From Solanum dulcamara (taxonomy: Eukaryota; Streptophyta; Magnoliopsida; Solanales; Solanaceae): a stretch of 64,000 nucleotides of DNA. Both the position numbers and the translations under genes were made by a program. Below are positions 40,636 through 54,500 of the stretch, one piece after another; the stretch's first letter is position 1; the number at the start of each line of letters is the position of its first letter. The DNA lies in contig NC_077237.1 in NCBI RefSeq assembly GCF_947179165.1, forward strand, positions 86,900,341 through 86,964,340, in the 5' to 3' direction. The notes under the pieces were generated by a model that worked only from the letters and a program-made list of their open reading frames with translations, was not told the DNA's origin and did not search any database.

Positions 40636-40760
40636 TATGAAACAAAGGGGTCGGCACACGCTCTATGACAGGTATTATGAAACAAAGGGGTTAGGTCACA
40701 CGCTCTGTGGCAGGATATATATATTGAGGGGACGGGCCACACGCTCCGTGGCAGGTTACA
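40636..40760 (+). repeat. Three tandem ~41-42-bp subrepeats in the LTR
   Basis: The motif CACACGCTC(T/C) occurs at 40655, 40697 and 40738, each followed by TRTGRCAGG or CCGTGGCAGG. The first two copies share GAAACAAAGGGGT upstream. Internal minisatellites are common in the U3 region of plant LTRs and can affect promoter strength. Confidence 0.75.
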
Positions 40761-41509
40761 TGGACAGAAATATCCCCCATGGGTTCCGAATTGTGATTCA
40801 GCGGATGTGTATCGATAGGACAGACATGCATCATTGCATTGCATTGCATTTGCACCTTTATGATATTTGTGAATTTGTGTTTACCCCTATATGGCTTTGT
40901 ATATGCTGAACTTGACTTGATATGATTCATTGATGAGACTATTGATGAGTATTTGTGGACTGTATTACTATTGTTATTGTAGAAGTGTAGAGTTGGGCTG
41001 ATTTTATGCAGGTTGTAGTTAAGGAGGTTCGGTTGGGAGGACAGGAGTACTTGTATCTATTGAGCTTTGCTTAGTTTTAGTTATCCACTTGCTGAGTACC
41101 GTGTTGTTTGGTACTCACCCCTTGCTTCTACATTTGTGTAGGTTGTGAGTCTGGACCTGCTTGATCTCCTAGTGCTTACCACCACATCCGAGGCTATCAT
41201 TTTGAGTGTTGAGATAGTTGTTGCATCCATCTAGCGGACACCTCTTACTCTTTTATTATGTTTTAGTCTTATTCCAGAGACAAAGACATTGTGACTGTAT
41301 TTCTTTTCGTACTTCGGTAATAAATTAGTGGCTTGTACACGTGACAACCAATCTTGAGGGATTGAGTTTGTTTTACGTGGTTTCGGTTAAGTTAAATTTT
41401 GATTCTTTTCTTTTTCTTCTGCATCTACTTTTCGTTGGGTATTAGGCTGACTTATCTCGGTGGGTTGAGATGAGTGTCATCACACCCAGATTCGGATTGT
41501 GACAGTCAC

Positions 41510-42049
41510 ATGTAAATCATTTATAGGAGCGTGTGTTTTGTAGGTAATTGAATTTTAGATCTCTTTTTGTAAATCTATTTTGCCACTTTTTAAAAATAAT
41601 AATAATAATATTATTGAGCCTACATTCACGGAGGAAAACATGGTGCGCATATTTGACAACAAATTTTTTGTTTATATACCTTTTTAAGCATGGTATTTCT
41701 CAACATTATTATAATCTTTTATTTGAATTTAAATTATATAAATTGATGGTGTAGATTTTTTTTTATATAGTTTAACATGTTAACTAGCTTGGACTAATGA
41801 TATTCTAGACAATTTTATAGTACTAATCATACTAGACATTTAAAAAACTTATCACAATAGAATAAATTCTTATGGTGCTAATGCACTTAGCTAGATTGAA
41901 GCACTATACACATTTTAAAATATTTTAAATTCTTTATTGTCATCATAGGATAGTAGGACATTTCAAAATTCTAGGCAGCCTATCAATCTAACTATAAAAA
42001 TAATACTAGCACTAAGTTTGTTTTCTTCAAGAAAAACAAAAAAAGTAAG

Positions 42050-42104
<55 letters not shown>

Positions 42105-42496
42105 AAATTATTGAGTTTCCGCGAATCCACAAATTATACTCTATATTTACTACTACCTAAAACATAATTTCACTAAGAGAATTTTAAATATTAAAATATT
42201 ACTATGCAAAAGTCAAGAAATTCAATGTTTATTATACAATAATAATAAATACTCAGTATAACCTTACAATATTTACCGTATATATATAAAAAAGAAACAA
42301 TTTCAACTTTCTATTTAAAGTATAATTTTTCGGAACAACTTTAAATTTAATTGTCAAAACAATTCTTCCACAGTTAGGTACTATGAGAAAAATGGCACTA
42401 CAATGAAATTGATGTTTACCAACAACATGAAGATTTGTTCTTCAAGTCAGCAAAATGGTTTTAATTGGCTTCTTTTTCAGAAAGTAGGAGTTGTTT
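41510..42496. other. AT-rich intergenic region
   Basis: No gene is seen. It holds an (AAT)n patch near 41588 and the long TA microsatellite at 42051. Short ORFs here are Phe/Ile/Leu-rich and show no conserved features. Confidence 0.5.
42051..42101. repeat. (TA)n microsatellite, about 25 units
   Basis: An uninterrupted run of TA dinucleotides about 51 bp long in AT-rich intergenic DNA. It is likely length-polymorphic. Confidence 0.95.
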
Positions 42497-44727
42497 GAGC
42501 TCAGACAGAGTCGATTATAAATTAATATATATAAAAAATTAAGGTAATCTTAAATTTTTGCTTCGTAATTTATAAATTCCAAAAAAAAAGTGACGTTTAT
42601 TCTTTGGAAATTATGATTATTATTTACTAAATCATCACGAATAGATTCATAAAATTTGAGCTCAAACAAAATCAATCAAACGTATTTCAAAAATTACATA
42701 TGAAACATCAAGATATTCCTAAATTTTTGTTTCACGAACATAAACTCCAAAAAAGCGACATCTTCCTTTGAAAAACTATGAATATCACTTACTTGATTGT
42801 CACAAATTGACCCACAAATTTTGAAGTCAAACAGTGGCGGTCACATTTATTCTAAAAAATCATGGACACCCATAAATTGCAAAAAAGCAATGTCTCCCCC
42901 TGAGAAATTATGAGTATCATTTATTAGATCTTACGAGTGGACCCACAAAACTTAAGTTCAAACAAAGCCGGTCACACATATTCTATAAAATTTATGGACT
43001 AATACACACCAAAAAGTGATAATTCTGAATTCCTATTTAATGATTCATAAACTCAAAAAAAAAAAAGACGTCTACTCCTTGAAAACTATGTATCATATAC
43101 TAGGTCATCATGAACGAGCCCACATAATTTGAGCTCAAATATAGTCGGTTACACATATTTTAAAAAGTTTATAGATTAACACACACGAATAATTGAGATA
43201 ATCTTAAATTCCTGTTTCGTGACCCATAAACTCCAAAAAAAAGTGATGTCTACCTTTAGAAAATAATGAGTATCATTTACTAAATCGTCATTAATACACC
43301 CATAAAATTTGAACTCAAACAAAATCAGTCATACATATTTCGATAAATTCATGAATTAATACCACAAGAAGTCGAGATTTTCTTGAGTTCCTATTTTATG
43401 ACTCATAAATTCAAAAAAAAAAACAATGTTGGCTCCTGAAAAATTATGAGTATCATTTACTAGGTTGCCATGAATAGACCCACAAAATTTGAGTTCAAAC
43501 TGGATCTATAACACATATGTCAAAAATTCATGGACTAATGCACACGAAAAGTTGAGATGATCCTAAATTCATGTTTCGTGGCCCATATACTCCCAAAAAA
43601 TGACATTTGTCCCTAGAAATCTACGAGTTTCATTCATTAAATTGTCACAAATGAACACACAAAATCTGATCTCAAACAAAATTAGTTACATATATTTTTA
43701 AAAATTCATGGATTAATACTCACAAAAAATTAAGACAAGGCAAAATTTCTATTTCGTGATCCATAAACTCAAAAAAGGTAACGACTGGACCTCGAAAAAC
43801 TATGAGTATCGTTTACTAGGTCATCACAAATGAACCCACAAAATTTTAACTCAAAAGAGTCGGTCACACATTATTCTAAAATATTGTTGGACTACTACAC
43901 ACAAAAAGTCGAGATGATCTAGAATTCCTGTTTCGTGAACCATAAACTCCAAAAAATGACATTTATCATTAAGAAACTAAGAGTACCATTTATTAGGTTA
44001 TCACAAATGGACCCACAAAGTTTGTTCTCAAACAAAAGCTGTTACACATATTTCAGAAAATTCATTGATTTAATACACATGAAAAACAGAGATAATTCTG
44101 AATTCCTGTTTCGTGATTCATAAACTTTAAAAATGCGACGTCCGCCCCTTCGAAACTTTGAGTATCATTTACTAGGTCATCATGATGGACCCAAAGAAAT
44201 TGAGTTCAAACTGAGTCGCCCACACATATTCTGGACTAATACACATAAAAAATCGAGATAATACTGAATTCTTATAGTGACCCATGTGAAATTATGAGTA
44301 TCATTTACTAGGTCGTCAAGAATGGACCCACAAAAATTTAACTCAAACAGAATCGGTTACTCATATTTTAGAAAATTCTAAGATTAATACACACGAAAAG
44401 TTGAGATAATCCAGAATTTTTATTTTCGGACCCATAAACTCCAAAAAAAAAAAGACGTCTACCCCTAAAAACTATGAGTATTCTTCAATAAGTCGTCACG
44501 AATGGTCCCACAAAAATTGAGCTCAAATAGAAAAGGTCACACATATTTCAAAAAATTCATATGCTAATACACACAAAAAGATGAAATAATTTTGAATTCC
44601 TGACCAATACACTCCAAAAAGATGATGTCTACCACTAAAAATTATTTAATTATTTATTAAATCATCACGAATGAATCCACAAAATTTAAGTTCAAACAAA
44701 GACAGTCATACATATTCCAAAATCCAA
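42497..44727. repeat. Second, diverged satellite array (177-180-bp period, ~13 monomers), related to the main array
   Basis: The motif GGTCATCACGAATGGACCCA, variably mutated, recurs at 42631, 42796, 42928, 43104, 43284, 43464, 43641, 43820, 43997, 44176, 44312, 44492 and 44661. Most intervals are 176-180 bp; a few are 132-169 because of internal deletions. In register with the 183-bp satellite, CTAATACACACGAAAA matches CTAACACACACGAAAA, ATTCCTGTTTCGTGACCCAT matches ATTCCTATTGCGTCGCCAAT, and AGGTCGTCACGAA matches AGGTCGTTACGGA. The rest is barely alignable and more AT-rich. This looks like an older array of the same satellite family. No coding capacity. Confidence 0.9.
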
Positions 44728-45571
44728 TAGTTTTTAGTTTTACATATGTAAAGGTATTCACTACATATTTGATTCTGAGCTAAGTATAATTGTATATTAA
44801 TTTAAATTCGTGATCAGTGTCCCTATATTAAGGTTATAACTTTACTATTGAGTAGAGATCCAAAAGTCTATCGAAAACAACCCCTTTATCCCACAAAGAT
44901 AAGATAAAATATGCATACATCCTATCCTCTCTAGATCCCACTAAAATTTTAAATTTAGATGTTTCAAAATTATACTACAATACTAATAAGTTGGAATTCT
45001 TCTCATAACGAAAAAATACAACTTAAAATATTGATTAAAGTTCATATTGTTCGATTCTTGATAAACAAAACATGACAAGGTTTTAGGCCTAAAAATAAAA
45101 TTAACAAATATATTAGTACTAAGACAACACCAAAAGTAAAAAAGGGATTATTTCTCGAAGGTAAATGATGCATTTGATCCTTTTCCTCTTTCCCCCCCTA
45201 ATAATTCACTAGTAAACATATCTTCTAAATATATATATATAGATAGTATTTAACCAAACTTCATCTTGAGTCTTTCTGCAGTAATATTTCATCATCCCCT
45301 TAGTTTGTCTATGGAAATTTCTATTCATCTATGGTTTCCCATTCAGCATTCGACAGGTCGAAAGAATGGAACTGAGGTTCTGCTTTGTTGCCAAATCTGT
45401 AAAGTAATCAATCATTTCTTCTAAATGCCTCTTTGAAGCAATTTGCTTCTTCTGGGAAATGAATTGGGACTATGAATCACTAATAGTACAAGAAAACTAT
45501 CTCCATCTGGCTACCAAAAATACAAGGCGCGGAGGAGCAAAAAGAGATTATGATGTACAAAACGCGTCGAA
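44728..45571. other. Region downstream of the BLISTER-like gene
   Basis: AT-rich sequence with no further gene seen. The part nearest 45571 is the probable 3' UTR of the minus-strand gene. Stretches at 45340-45480 are less AT-rich than the background and fit transcribed UTR. Confidence 0.45.
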
Positions 45572-48500
45572 CTAAATAAGCTTGCTGGTTCTCCGTTTTG
45601 ATGGTCCTCCAGGGAATAGCTTTATTATCCATCCCAAGACCCGTTCCACCACCTGATTCAAAAGAAGAAAATATACTCAGAGACGAGGCATCAACTATTA
45701 AATTTAATTAGAAGGAGATGAGGAAGCCAAAGAATGAGAACAGTTGACACCAAGAGGACGAACATTGCATAACCAGCAAACAAGCTTTGTAATACTGTTA
45801 TTCCAATATATCTCTATGACACAAAACTACAGAAGGTTAGAGATTGTTGGAGAAAAGAACATTCGACTGGCTCAAGAAAACACAAAGCAACAGTACTTTA
45901 GGTAGACTTTTTAAGGTGATGCTGCTTCATGGCCATTTCTGTGACTGGCTAAGCTATGTAAGAACCTGTATCATTTGTGGGTGTTTGAAAACTGTTATTT
46001 GTATTTTATGGCGTTTCTACATTACTGAATAGACCCATAAAGCTCCAGCAGTAGCTTTAGAGGAAAAGAAAGAATTTCAAACTTCTCTTAGCCTACACTA
46101 TTAAAAGAACTAAAGCAGCTTACTCTTGAAGCATGGCTTTGCAGTTAAATAACGAATCCAAGGGCACAACCTTAAACTTCAATTCGAAATACAAAGTGAA
46201 AATAGAAGTAAAATTGTTAACAGATAAAAGGGGCGGGCAAGAAGATAACTTTAAGAGGATGGAGTTTTACAAGCATACAGAAGCAGTTATATTTACGCGT
46301 CATATTACAGTACAAGAAAGGTTCACACGACACTGTTATAGAATGAACAGTTTCATGGTAGGTAATTTTACCTCATCACCTTCATCAGCATATGGGTTGC
46401 TGTCCTGCACAGATAGAGCATCTGGTTGCCTTGTTTGGTTATTACCAGTTGCCATGCTTTGAGCAGTCAAAAGCTCTAATCTTTGTGTTTGAGCTTCAAG
46501 CTTTCGGGTTAAGTCCTTGTTTAACTCCTTTACTCCACAAGGAACCAAACAAAAATCCATCAAACAAGTGTAGAGAGAATATATTATTAGTATCCAACTT
46601 TAAACTAGCAGTGAACTTTTAATTGCACTTCCCAACACGAAGCACTACATGAAGATTAATAGATGTCGAAAGAACATGTGCAAGCATACTTACAAAAGGG
46701 AGATTTGACCCAATTTTATTTTTTTTACATTTGCAATAAAACATTGGTGGTTTATATTGAAGCAACAGAAAGGAAAAAAGATGAAAAAGAATCCTAAAGG
46801 TGAAAATAATTTGACTCATATATTAGATCCTAAAGAGAAATTTTTTTTGGATGATAATACTGACAAGTGATAAGGACAACTTTCCTCAAATTACCTGCAA
46901 TTCAGAGCACTGAGATGATTCCAGTGACAAGGCTTTCATCAACTCTTCTTTCTCCAAGGTTAACTATAAGCATCCAAGTAGGAAGAAAATTATTCAATTC
47001 TTTTGTATGGTAAAAAAAATGCCTTGAAATATATAAAACAGCTAAGCAGACAAGTGGTCGGGGCAGCAAAAATGATCAATCTCAAGGATTTTATGCAAGA
47101 AGCTACCTCAGAAATCAATGTATTGATGCTTTGAATCATCCTTATCTGATCTGGAGGAACAGCCGTCGATAAGCTTTCAAGATTGAGTTGGTCATTCTCA
47201 GATAGATATGAAAAGGCGGGGGCCTCAGTACTGTGAGCTCCCAAGTTAGGGTCATCATTTACAATTTTTTCTTCACCTGAATCAATAAAACACTATATAA
47301 TTGAAATCTATAAAAATGTAAAAACAAATATAAAGAGGCATCCTGAAGATGTAATCTGTGAAATCTGAAACCACATACGGAGATCCTCTGTTGAAGTTGA
47401 TACATTTTTTTTACTAGGCATACTCCTGCTAACATCAAGTGACTTGCCACTTTCAAAAGTTTTTCGTAGTTTCGCCTGCAAGAGCTTCTTTTCTGTTCAG
47501 AGAAAGAAAACAAAGATGTCGTTACACGTACAAGAAACTAGTGGGGAAAGAAATAGCAACTCTATATCACTCTAAACCAAGTACAAGCAAAATCACTCGA
47601 GTCAAAAAAAGGTTCTTTAACTATCATCATCTTACCTTCTTTTAAAGCATCAATTGTTGACAACAGATTCTGGCGTTCCTTTCCAAGGCTAGCCATTTTC
47701 TTTCTGCAGAGATTAAGAGAAAGTCGAATGACATCAACACCCACAGTTAATGCAATCTGCAAGAGTCAATGAGTAATGCAAAACGACTCAATTCTGACTT
47801 CTAAAATTTATATCAAACTTCACCTTAATGCTAGCCTTTCTTGCTACTATACATTTTGACAAGTAGATGGAAGTAACCAATATGCGTAACAACAACTACT
47901 AAAGTTTCCTCCATTGTAAGCACCAGGAAAGGCACAGAGAGTTTTTGGCAGCATTTCAATATTATATGAAAGTGAATGGTGTACCTCTAATGTACATAAA
48001 ATCCACAATATGGGTGTTACAAAAAGGTAGACATGAATATCTGATATGTGGGATATCCCTCTCATAGAAATAAACTATTAACTTCATTAAAATGATTCTG
48101 CTATCTAGTTTCCCTTAGCTTTTATCCCAATGGATAAAGGAGAGATCGGAGGAGGGGGTGAACAAATAAAAGCGAAAGATGACTATGACCAGATCAGAGT
48201 TAGGAGGGAAAATTATGTCCTAGACATGTTCACAGGCAAGTGTAGAGCATACTTGAAAGAAGATATTTCAGCTTGTGATATCTCTAATTCCCTCTCCAGT
48301 TTAAGCTCATTAGATCTCAGACGAAGTCCCTGCAAGATTGGTTTGACAAAGTTATTATCTCAAAGGAGTAAATTATCATCTACCATAAAAATAAATGGTC
48401 GCACTTAATCATCAATTATGGGAAAAAAAACTAGAAAGGTACAGTTAAAAAAGATGAGTAGATTGTTACGAAATTCTACTATCAACAGGAAATATAATCA

Positions 48501-51500
48501 AACAAGGAACATGAAAGAACCATATGCACTGATCCAAAGGAACTTCTCTTTGTTTTTTTTATGACAAGGAAAACCCGCAGCCGCTACCCTTTGGGTGTGC
48601 ACAGGTTAAAACCCCCACTCCTATGCAATAGCTCACAAACCACACAAGAGAGGTAAACCACACTAGGCAAGCCCGGTGCGACGAGCTCGACCCAGAAGGC
48701 AAATCCCTTGCTTTTGCTGGCAAGGGGTTTCAAACTTGAGACCTCCAACATGGAAGTCCCAAGCCCAAATCACTGGGCCACCCCGAAGGGTATCAAAGGA
48801 AAAATTTTAAATGACAAAAAAGATTGGATAGATACCTTACCCAAGTCAGCATCCTGATCCAAGTGATTTTAAATTTTATTTCTAAACCATTAGAACAAGA
48901 ACAAAAGATCAGACTTCACATACCACCCCAGTATTACATGTGGAAAACATTTATCCAAAAAGTATTACGTGACAGACATTGAAAAGATACCTCAGAGAGG
49001 ACTTAGTGGAGGATACCATATGGGTTCTTAGATAGCCTCACTCTACACTTTAAAGTGAATATAGCAAGATACTCCGCATTAGATGTGTTGGCTAATCAAT
49101 ATAACAGACTTTGCTGGCTACACACACACAAAGCTAAGTTTGCTTCAGGTTCAACAAACATGAAATAATAATAAAAACTAAACATTATCTTAGATTCTAA
49201 ATATGATAGTTCTAGTATAAGACAACTTCTCTTTTGGAAAAAGGGTATGTTCCTCTTCCAAAGTATAAGAAAACAGAATACGTCTATCTTAACTATCTCT
49301 TTTAATCAAATAGGATAACTTAGCAGTTGTTAATGAAGTTTATAAGTATTTTAAATTCTCAATAAGGGCTTCATTAAGGATTTGGAAAAACAAGGCAATG
49401 CCATTGTTAGTTACCTTCTCTTCTAAACCAATCACTTCAGAAGCCAATAGCTTAGCACGTTCATCTGCAGCATTACATTCTAATTGTATGCTTGCATATT
49501 CCATTTTCACAGCTTCAAGTTCGACCTGCTTACATTAGATGCAACGACAACAAAAATCACATACCTCAAAGATTATGGTAAGAATCAAGTCAATTATGAT
49601 GAATAGCTAAAACTCAACAGGCTATGTTAGTACAAAGATAGCTTGCCAGACATCTGAACTAATCTCAATATGAGAAACCAGGTCATTCCAAAATTCCGAT
49701 TCCAAAAGTGTTCTCTAACATAAGGGTCACAGGTGTATCCTTGAATATAGAGTTAAGATGAATGGACACATTCTTCAACATGCATTACATAGCAGATACG
49801 GTTCACATGGTACCCATTTACGAATTTTTTATCTGGAAATCATTAAACATCACTTAGAGAATTTGTTGCACCTTGCTGACCAAATTACAGACAAAACAAA
49901 GGTACTTCATGAAGCCCCCTCAAAACCGAAGGAAGAAAGAGGGGTGACCAAGAACGAAGGTTAATGACCAAGATTTTAATGTTGGAAATTTATTATTTTA
50001 TAAAAATATAAACCACCAATGTGACATACTTAGACAAGAAAAATCATTGGATGCTTCAACATAGAGACTGATCACCCCTCTTTCTTCTCCAGGTCAATCA
50101 AATAATTGTTTGTGACCAGACATTTCTTCTGTTTCTAAACAGCAGAAATAAATGGGATTGTTCGGATTTTCCATTCTTCATTTTTCTAAATGAGTTATGT
50201 ATGAAATGCCTGACCACAAATATTTCTGCTGTTTAGAAACAAAAGAACAACATTGCACTTAACTTTCCGCGACATTATAATGTCATATCAACAATAGTAA
50301 AGAAAATGGGTCATTTCATTCCTTTGTCCATCAACTTGAAAATGCATCCAGATAAAATCAGTGGAAGACACTAACACCCACTACCACTAATTGATAATTT
50401 TAGCTATGTTGTGCAATGTAAATAAGGTGTACATTCAAAAAGGAGTACAGATCAGGGAATATAGTAATAATTAGAAGTAAGCAAGCGAGTTTTGTTACAA
50501 ACCAGTTGTCCTTTAATTTCCTCCTGCAGTTTTTCTGTGTCGGCCTTTAATTGGGTAACAAAACTGCCCTGCAAAAGAAAATTAAGCAACTGATTGGAGC
50601 AAGAAACTCATTTCTTCATATTGATAACAAAATATTCCGAGAATGTTAGACATGTGCAAACTATACTTAGTGCAACAAATGTTAGCTGGCGTTACATGAG
50701 CAAACCCTCAAGGAGAAGATGTGGCTAGTGTACTAGATATTTGAAGGTTGTAACATCTTCATAGTATATAATTTATTCAACTTCCTACAAGTCTAAATGT
50801 GTGTTCTTCGTCTGCGGGTATATATATTTTATATATGAACAGAAAAGTGTACCTGTTGGTTATAACTCTCGGTCAGGGCAGAATTTTCAGCAGCTAGAGA
50901 CTCTGCTAGAGCTCGTGAAGCTTCAAGAGCACGTTGTGAAGAGAACTTCTCTTGTGTTAAATCTTCAATATGCTGTCAAAAAAGCAAAAGTACACATCAT
51001 GCAAGGATTTGACAATTTAAGACCCTGCTGTAAACTGCTACATCCCTGAAAGTCATGCAATCATGCATGACCTCTATAATCCTCGTTCACTGTCCCTCAT
51101 TGTAAATGCAAGAGACAACTCTTAATCTTGCCAGTTTCTCTTACCAAGCACTTGAAGAGTGCTCTTGTACTGAGAGACATTCAACAGGAGAAATAACTAT
51201 CAGATGGAAAGTGAGTTTTCTAACCATAAACAAAAGATCATTTTTAAGATTAAAGAACAAGAAATGTAATTGGCCGGTGTTCACTTCACATCAAAGCCTA
51301 TTTATTAAGAAATTTAATGTGTCAAATTATTTTACTTCGTTCAGCTTTAATCTCTATACAATCACAGACCTTTCCAGGTTCATGTACAATAACATAGAAA
51401 ATAAACAAACCTGACTAATGCACACCTCAAGATTAGCGGCAGTATTCTAGCTTACTAACATTTTTTGCATCGCACTCAACTTTATTGAGCCACAATCCAC

Positions 51501-54500
51501 TATATGTAAAAATGAAATTCTAGTCTACAAATTTCAATGTGAAAGACTCAAAATCATGCATTCAATTCTCAGAATCTGTATCATCTATAGAAAATTTGGT
51601 AGCTCAACTTCTGCAGTTCTCTCCAAGGTGCATCACATAACTGGTAGCCAGACGGCTTTATTATTGGTGCAATGACTGACTACTAAGAATAACTTTTTCA
51701 AATTATATTATATTATTTTGTTATTTTCAAGGTAAGGCTGCGTACTACAGACCCTTGTGGTCGGGCCCTTCCTCGGACCCTGCGCATAGCGGGAGCTTTA
51801 GTGCACCGGGCTGCCCTCTTTATATTATTTTGTTGTAGTTACTGTTCAGAATGTTTTGTTATGCTTTCACTCCCATTTGTTCTTTTCTTGGACTGGTTTT
51901 CCATGAGCCGGGGGTCTTATCGGAAACAACCTCTCTATCTCTGTGGTAGGTTAAGGTCTGTGTACACTCTACCCTCCCCATACCCCATTTTGTGGGACTA
52001 CACTGTAGTTTTCAAATTATAATGCCTTTGCTGACACGAAATCACAATTCCCCCTAAACTTCAAAAATTAAAGAAGGAAAGAAGAGAAAACAAGGGGGGG
52101 AAGAGCATGAGAGAAAGTAAAGGATTCATAACATCCCAGCCAAACAGAGAAAACTTGCTTCATAAAGGGACAATTGATCGAGACAATTTAAAATGACTAA
52201 GCCAAACAAAACAAAAAGGTTTTCCATCCTAATAGACTGATTTCTATCCTGAAGCAGCAGAGTGCTTTTCATATATTAGCCATCAAATAGCAGTATTTTC
52301 AAATTAAATTTTGACTTCAAAGACATACTGACCTAAATTTATCACTTTCTAAAGCAAGGGAAATAAATGTAGAGAAACCTGTTCTAAAGCAGCAAAATCT
52401 TCATTCTGTTTTTGTGCAAAAGACTGATAACGGTTGTCCATGTTTCCCATGTCTTTCTCAGTATGATGATTCAATTGATCAGACCCACTGACAGAAACAG
52501 TTGAGGAATTCATCATGTTCCTGGAGTTGGACGATTCCAAAGTGTCCATGGGATGAACCTTTGGATCAAATCTGTCTGCAGAAACTGATTCAGTTGGAGA
52601 AGGGGATGCCGCAGGAACTTTTGAAATGTTGATGGAATCAAGGAAAGATGGACGAGATCTCCTCCCAACAGTGGGTGGAGACAATTTTGAATTACTAGAA
52701 GAACTTCTTGCTTCAGAACTGATGCCATCATATTTAGAATCAGATGCCCAAGAAGAAGAATTATTGTTCATGTAAAAACCAGAGTTGTTGAACTGGTCAT
52801 ACCCAATATCAGAAACAATAGAACTATTAGCTTCAACAGCACCATCTTTTTTCCCATCTTCCAAAGAAAAATTTGTACTGCAGGTTGTGGGGCATATATG
52901 ATCTATCAAAAAAAAAGGAAATAGATGTAAGATTATGCAACCCCAATTGATTAACTGGACAGATGAATAGCAGATAGGCAATGAGATTCTCTACGTAAAG
53001 AGAAAGCACAATAAAGGATTAAAAAAAGTAAAAAATAAATTCAAAATCACCTGATTTTTCTTGCAGACGAGGACCAAGGGAGTTTTCAGGTGAAACATTA
53101 CCAGGAAAAGCATGAGAAGTACCCATGTTCATTAGAGAAAGATCCTTTGTTTTATTTTCCTCTAACTCACTTTTATCTGCACCATCATGACTAAACAGCC
53201 CGGAAATTTTACTGTAACTGGGGGCTGATGACAGAAAATTAGGTGAAGAATGACTAGTATTAAATCTAAATCCAACACTTCCTAAGGTTCCGTCATTCTC
53301 TGTCTTCTCAGAGGGATTATAACTATCACTGAATTGTTCAGATAGCTTTGGTTTCTCATCACCCTTAAGCACTTTATCTTTAAAATGAGATGATATAGAG
53401 ATGGAAGAATCAAAACCATCATTGTTTCCACTTACAGTAGAAGTAGCACTAGCATCATTATCATTGTTGTGTAAACTATGAGTAGAAGCATCATAGGAAG
53501 AAGCGAAACCACTCTTCTGTGCAAGATCAGGATTCTTGAAATCATGCTTAACATCTACTCGAGATAACTCTGAAACAGCTCCACCAACTGCATCAGATGT
53601 ACCAGCTCCACGAGAGTCAGTGATTCTTGTGTGTTCATTGTCTAAAGGTTGGTTATCAAAGCCTCTATCCGAACCATGAGGTTGTTTATTGGAAATTGAC
53701 TTTTTAACCTTCTCAGCTCTCTTTTTGCGGAACTCTTCTAGCTGCAAACGATACAAGATAAAGAATTATAAGATCAAAGTAAAACAGCACAACTAATAAA
53801 AGGAAAAGACATTCTATATTTAGAATTCAGGCAATCTGATTGCAGATTAACAACATTGATAGGACGACAAGGAGGGTAATGGAGACGAAAAGGTTTTGTC
53901 TGTTAAAGGAGAACTGGTCATGTCTTTGCGCCAACTCATGATGATTAGCAATTTATCTACCATTATGAAAAAGAGAAGGAATGAAACATGAGACAAAAAA
54001 TAAGAATTGTATGATCCAACAATTAACCTTCAGGAGTGGAAGCAACTATCCTGATTGATAAATGAAAACGACTATGGTTTAATGTTTTACTGCACTGGAT
54101 CTACGAGAGAAGCTAATATATGGATATACTTCTTCTTTTATAACAATAATAGATGGATAGGCTTCTTTGGAATCATGAAATATGATTTGGAGAATGACTG
54201 GAGTTCGCGTGTCTGGCAAGCTAGATATCACCACTCACCAGAGCATAGAATGAGATTGTCTTTTCTTGCAACCATGGAAAATATCAACTGTTCAACTCTT
54301 ACTATCTCCAACTCGGGGGCACTTACTCGATACAAAGCTAAAGCTCATATAGGTAATGCGCAATACAAAGTTCGTGACACATATCTTGTTTCATTCATCT
54401 TATTGGTGTGACTCATACGAAGAGGTATAAGTATCTTCTGAGTAAATGTGTTTGTTGCGTTTAGATTTTTTAGGAGACATGTTCCGATCCTGACGAAAGA

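Larger units (their letters stand above)
39547..41504 (+). mobile_element. Solo LTR of a Ty3/gypsy-type retrotransposon (1958 bp)
   Basis: It begins TGGAACGACC and ends GATTCGGATTGTGACA, so it has TG..CA termini. A perfect 5-bp target duplication, GTCAC, lies at 39542-39546 and 41505-41509. No primer-binding site or internal region follows, so this is a solo LTR left by LTR-LTR recombination. Removing it rejoins a site reading AAAAGTCACATGTAAATC, which closely matches nearby unoccupied sequence at about 39256-39278. The 3' part (ACTTATCTCGGTGGGTTGAG..TCATCACACCCAG) has the look of large Solanaceae gypsy LTRs. Lineage assignment is an inference. Confidence 0.8.

Noticed and set aside
40553..40930. 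ORFs on both strands with Arg/Cys/His-rich peptides
   Set aside because: They overlap the subrepeats of the solo LTR and have no conserved domain.
46133..48408. Plus-strand ORFs opposite the BLISTER-like gene
   Set aside because: They are antisense shadows of real exons and introns; the minus-strand exons join in frame with proper splice sites.
51801..52022. ORF MHRAALFILFCCSYC.. with a signal-peptide look
   Set aside because: It is the translation of SINE sequence.
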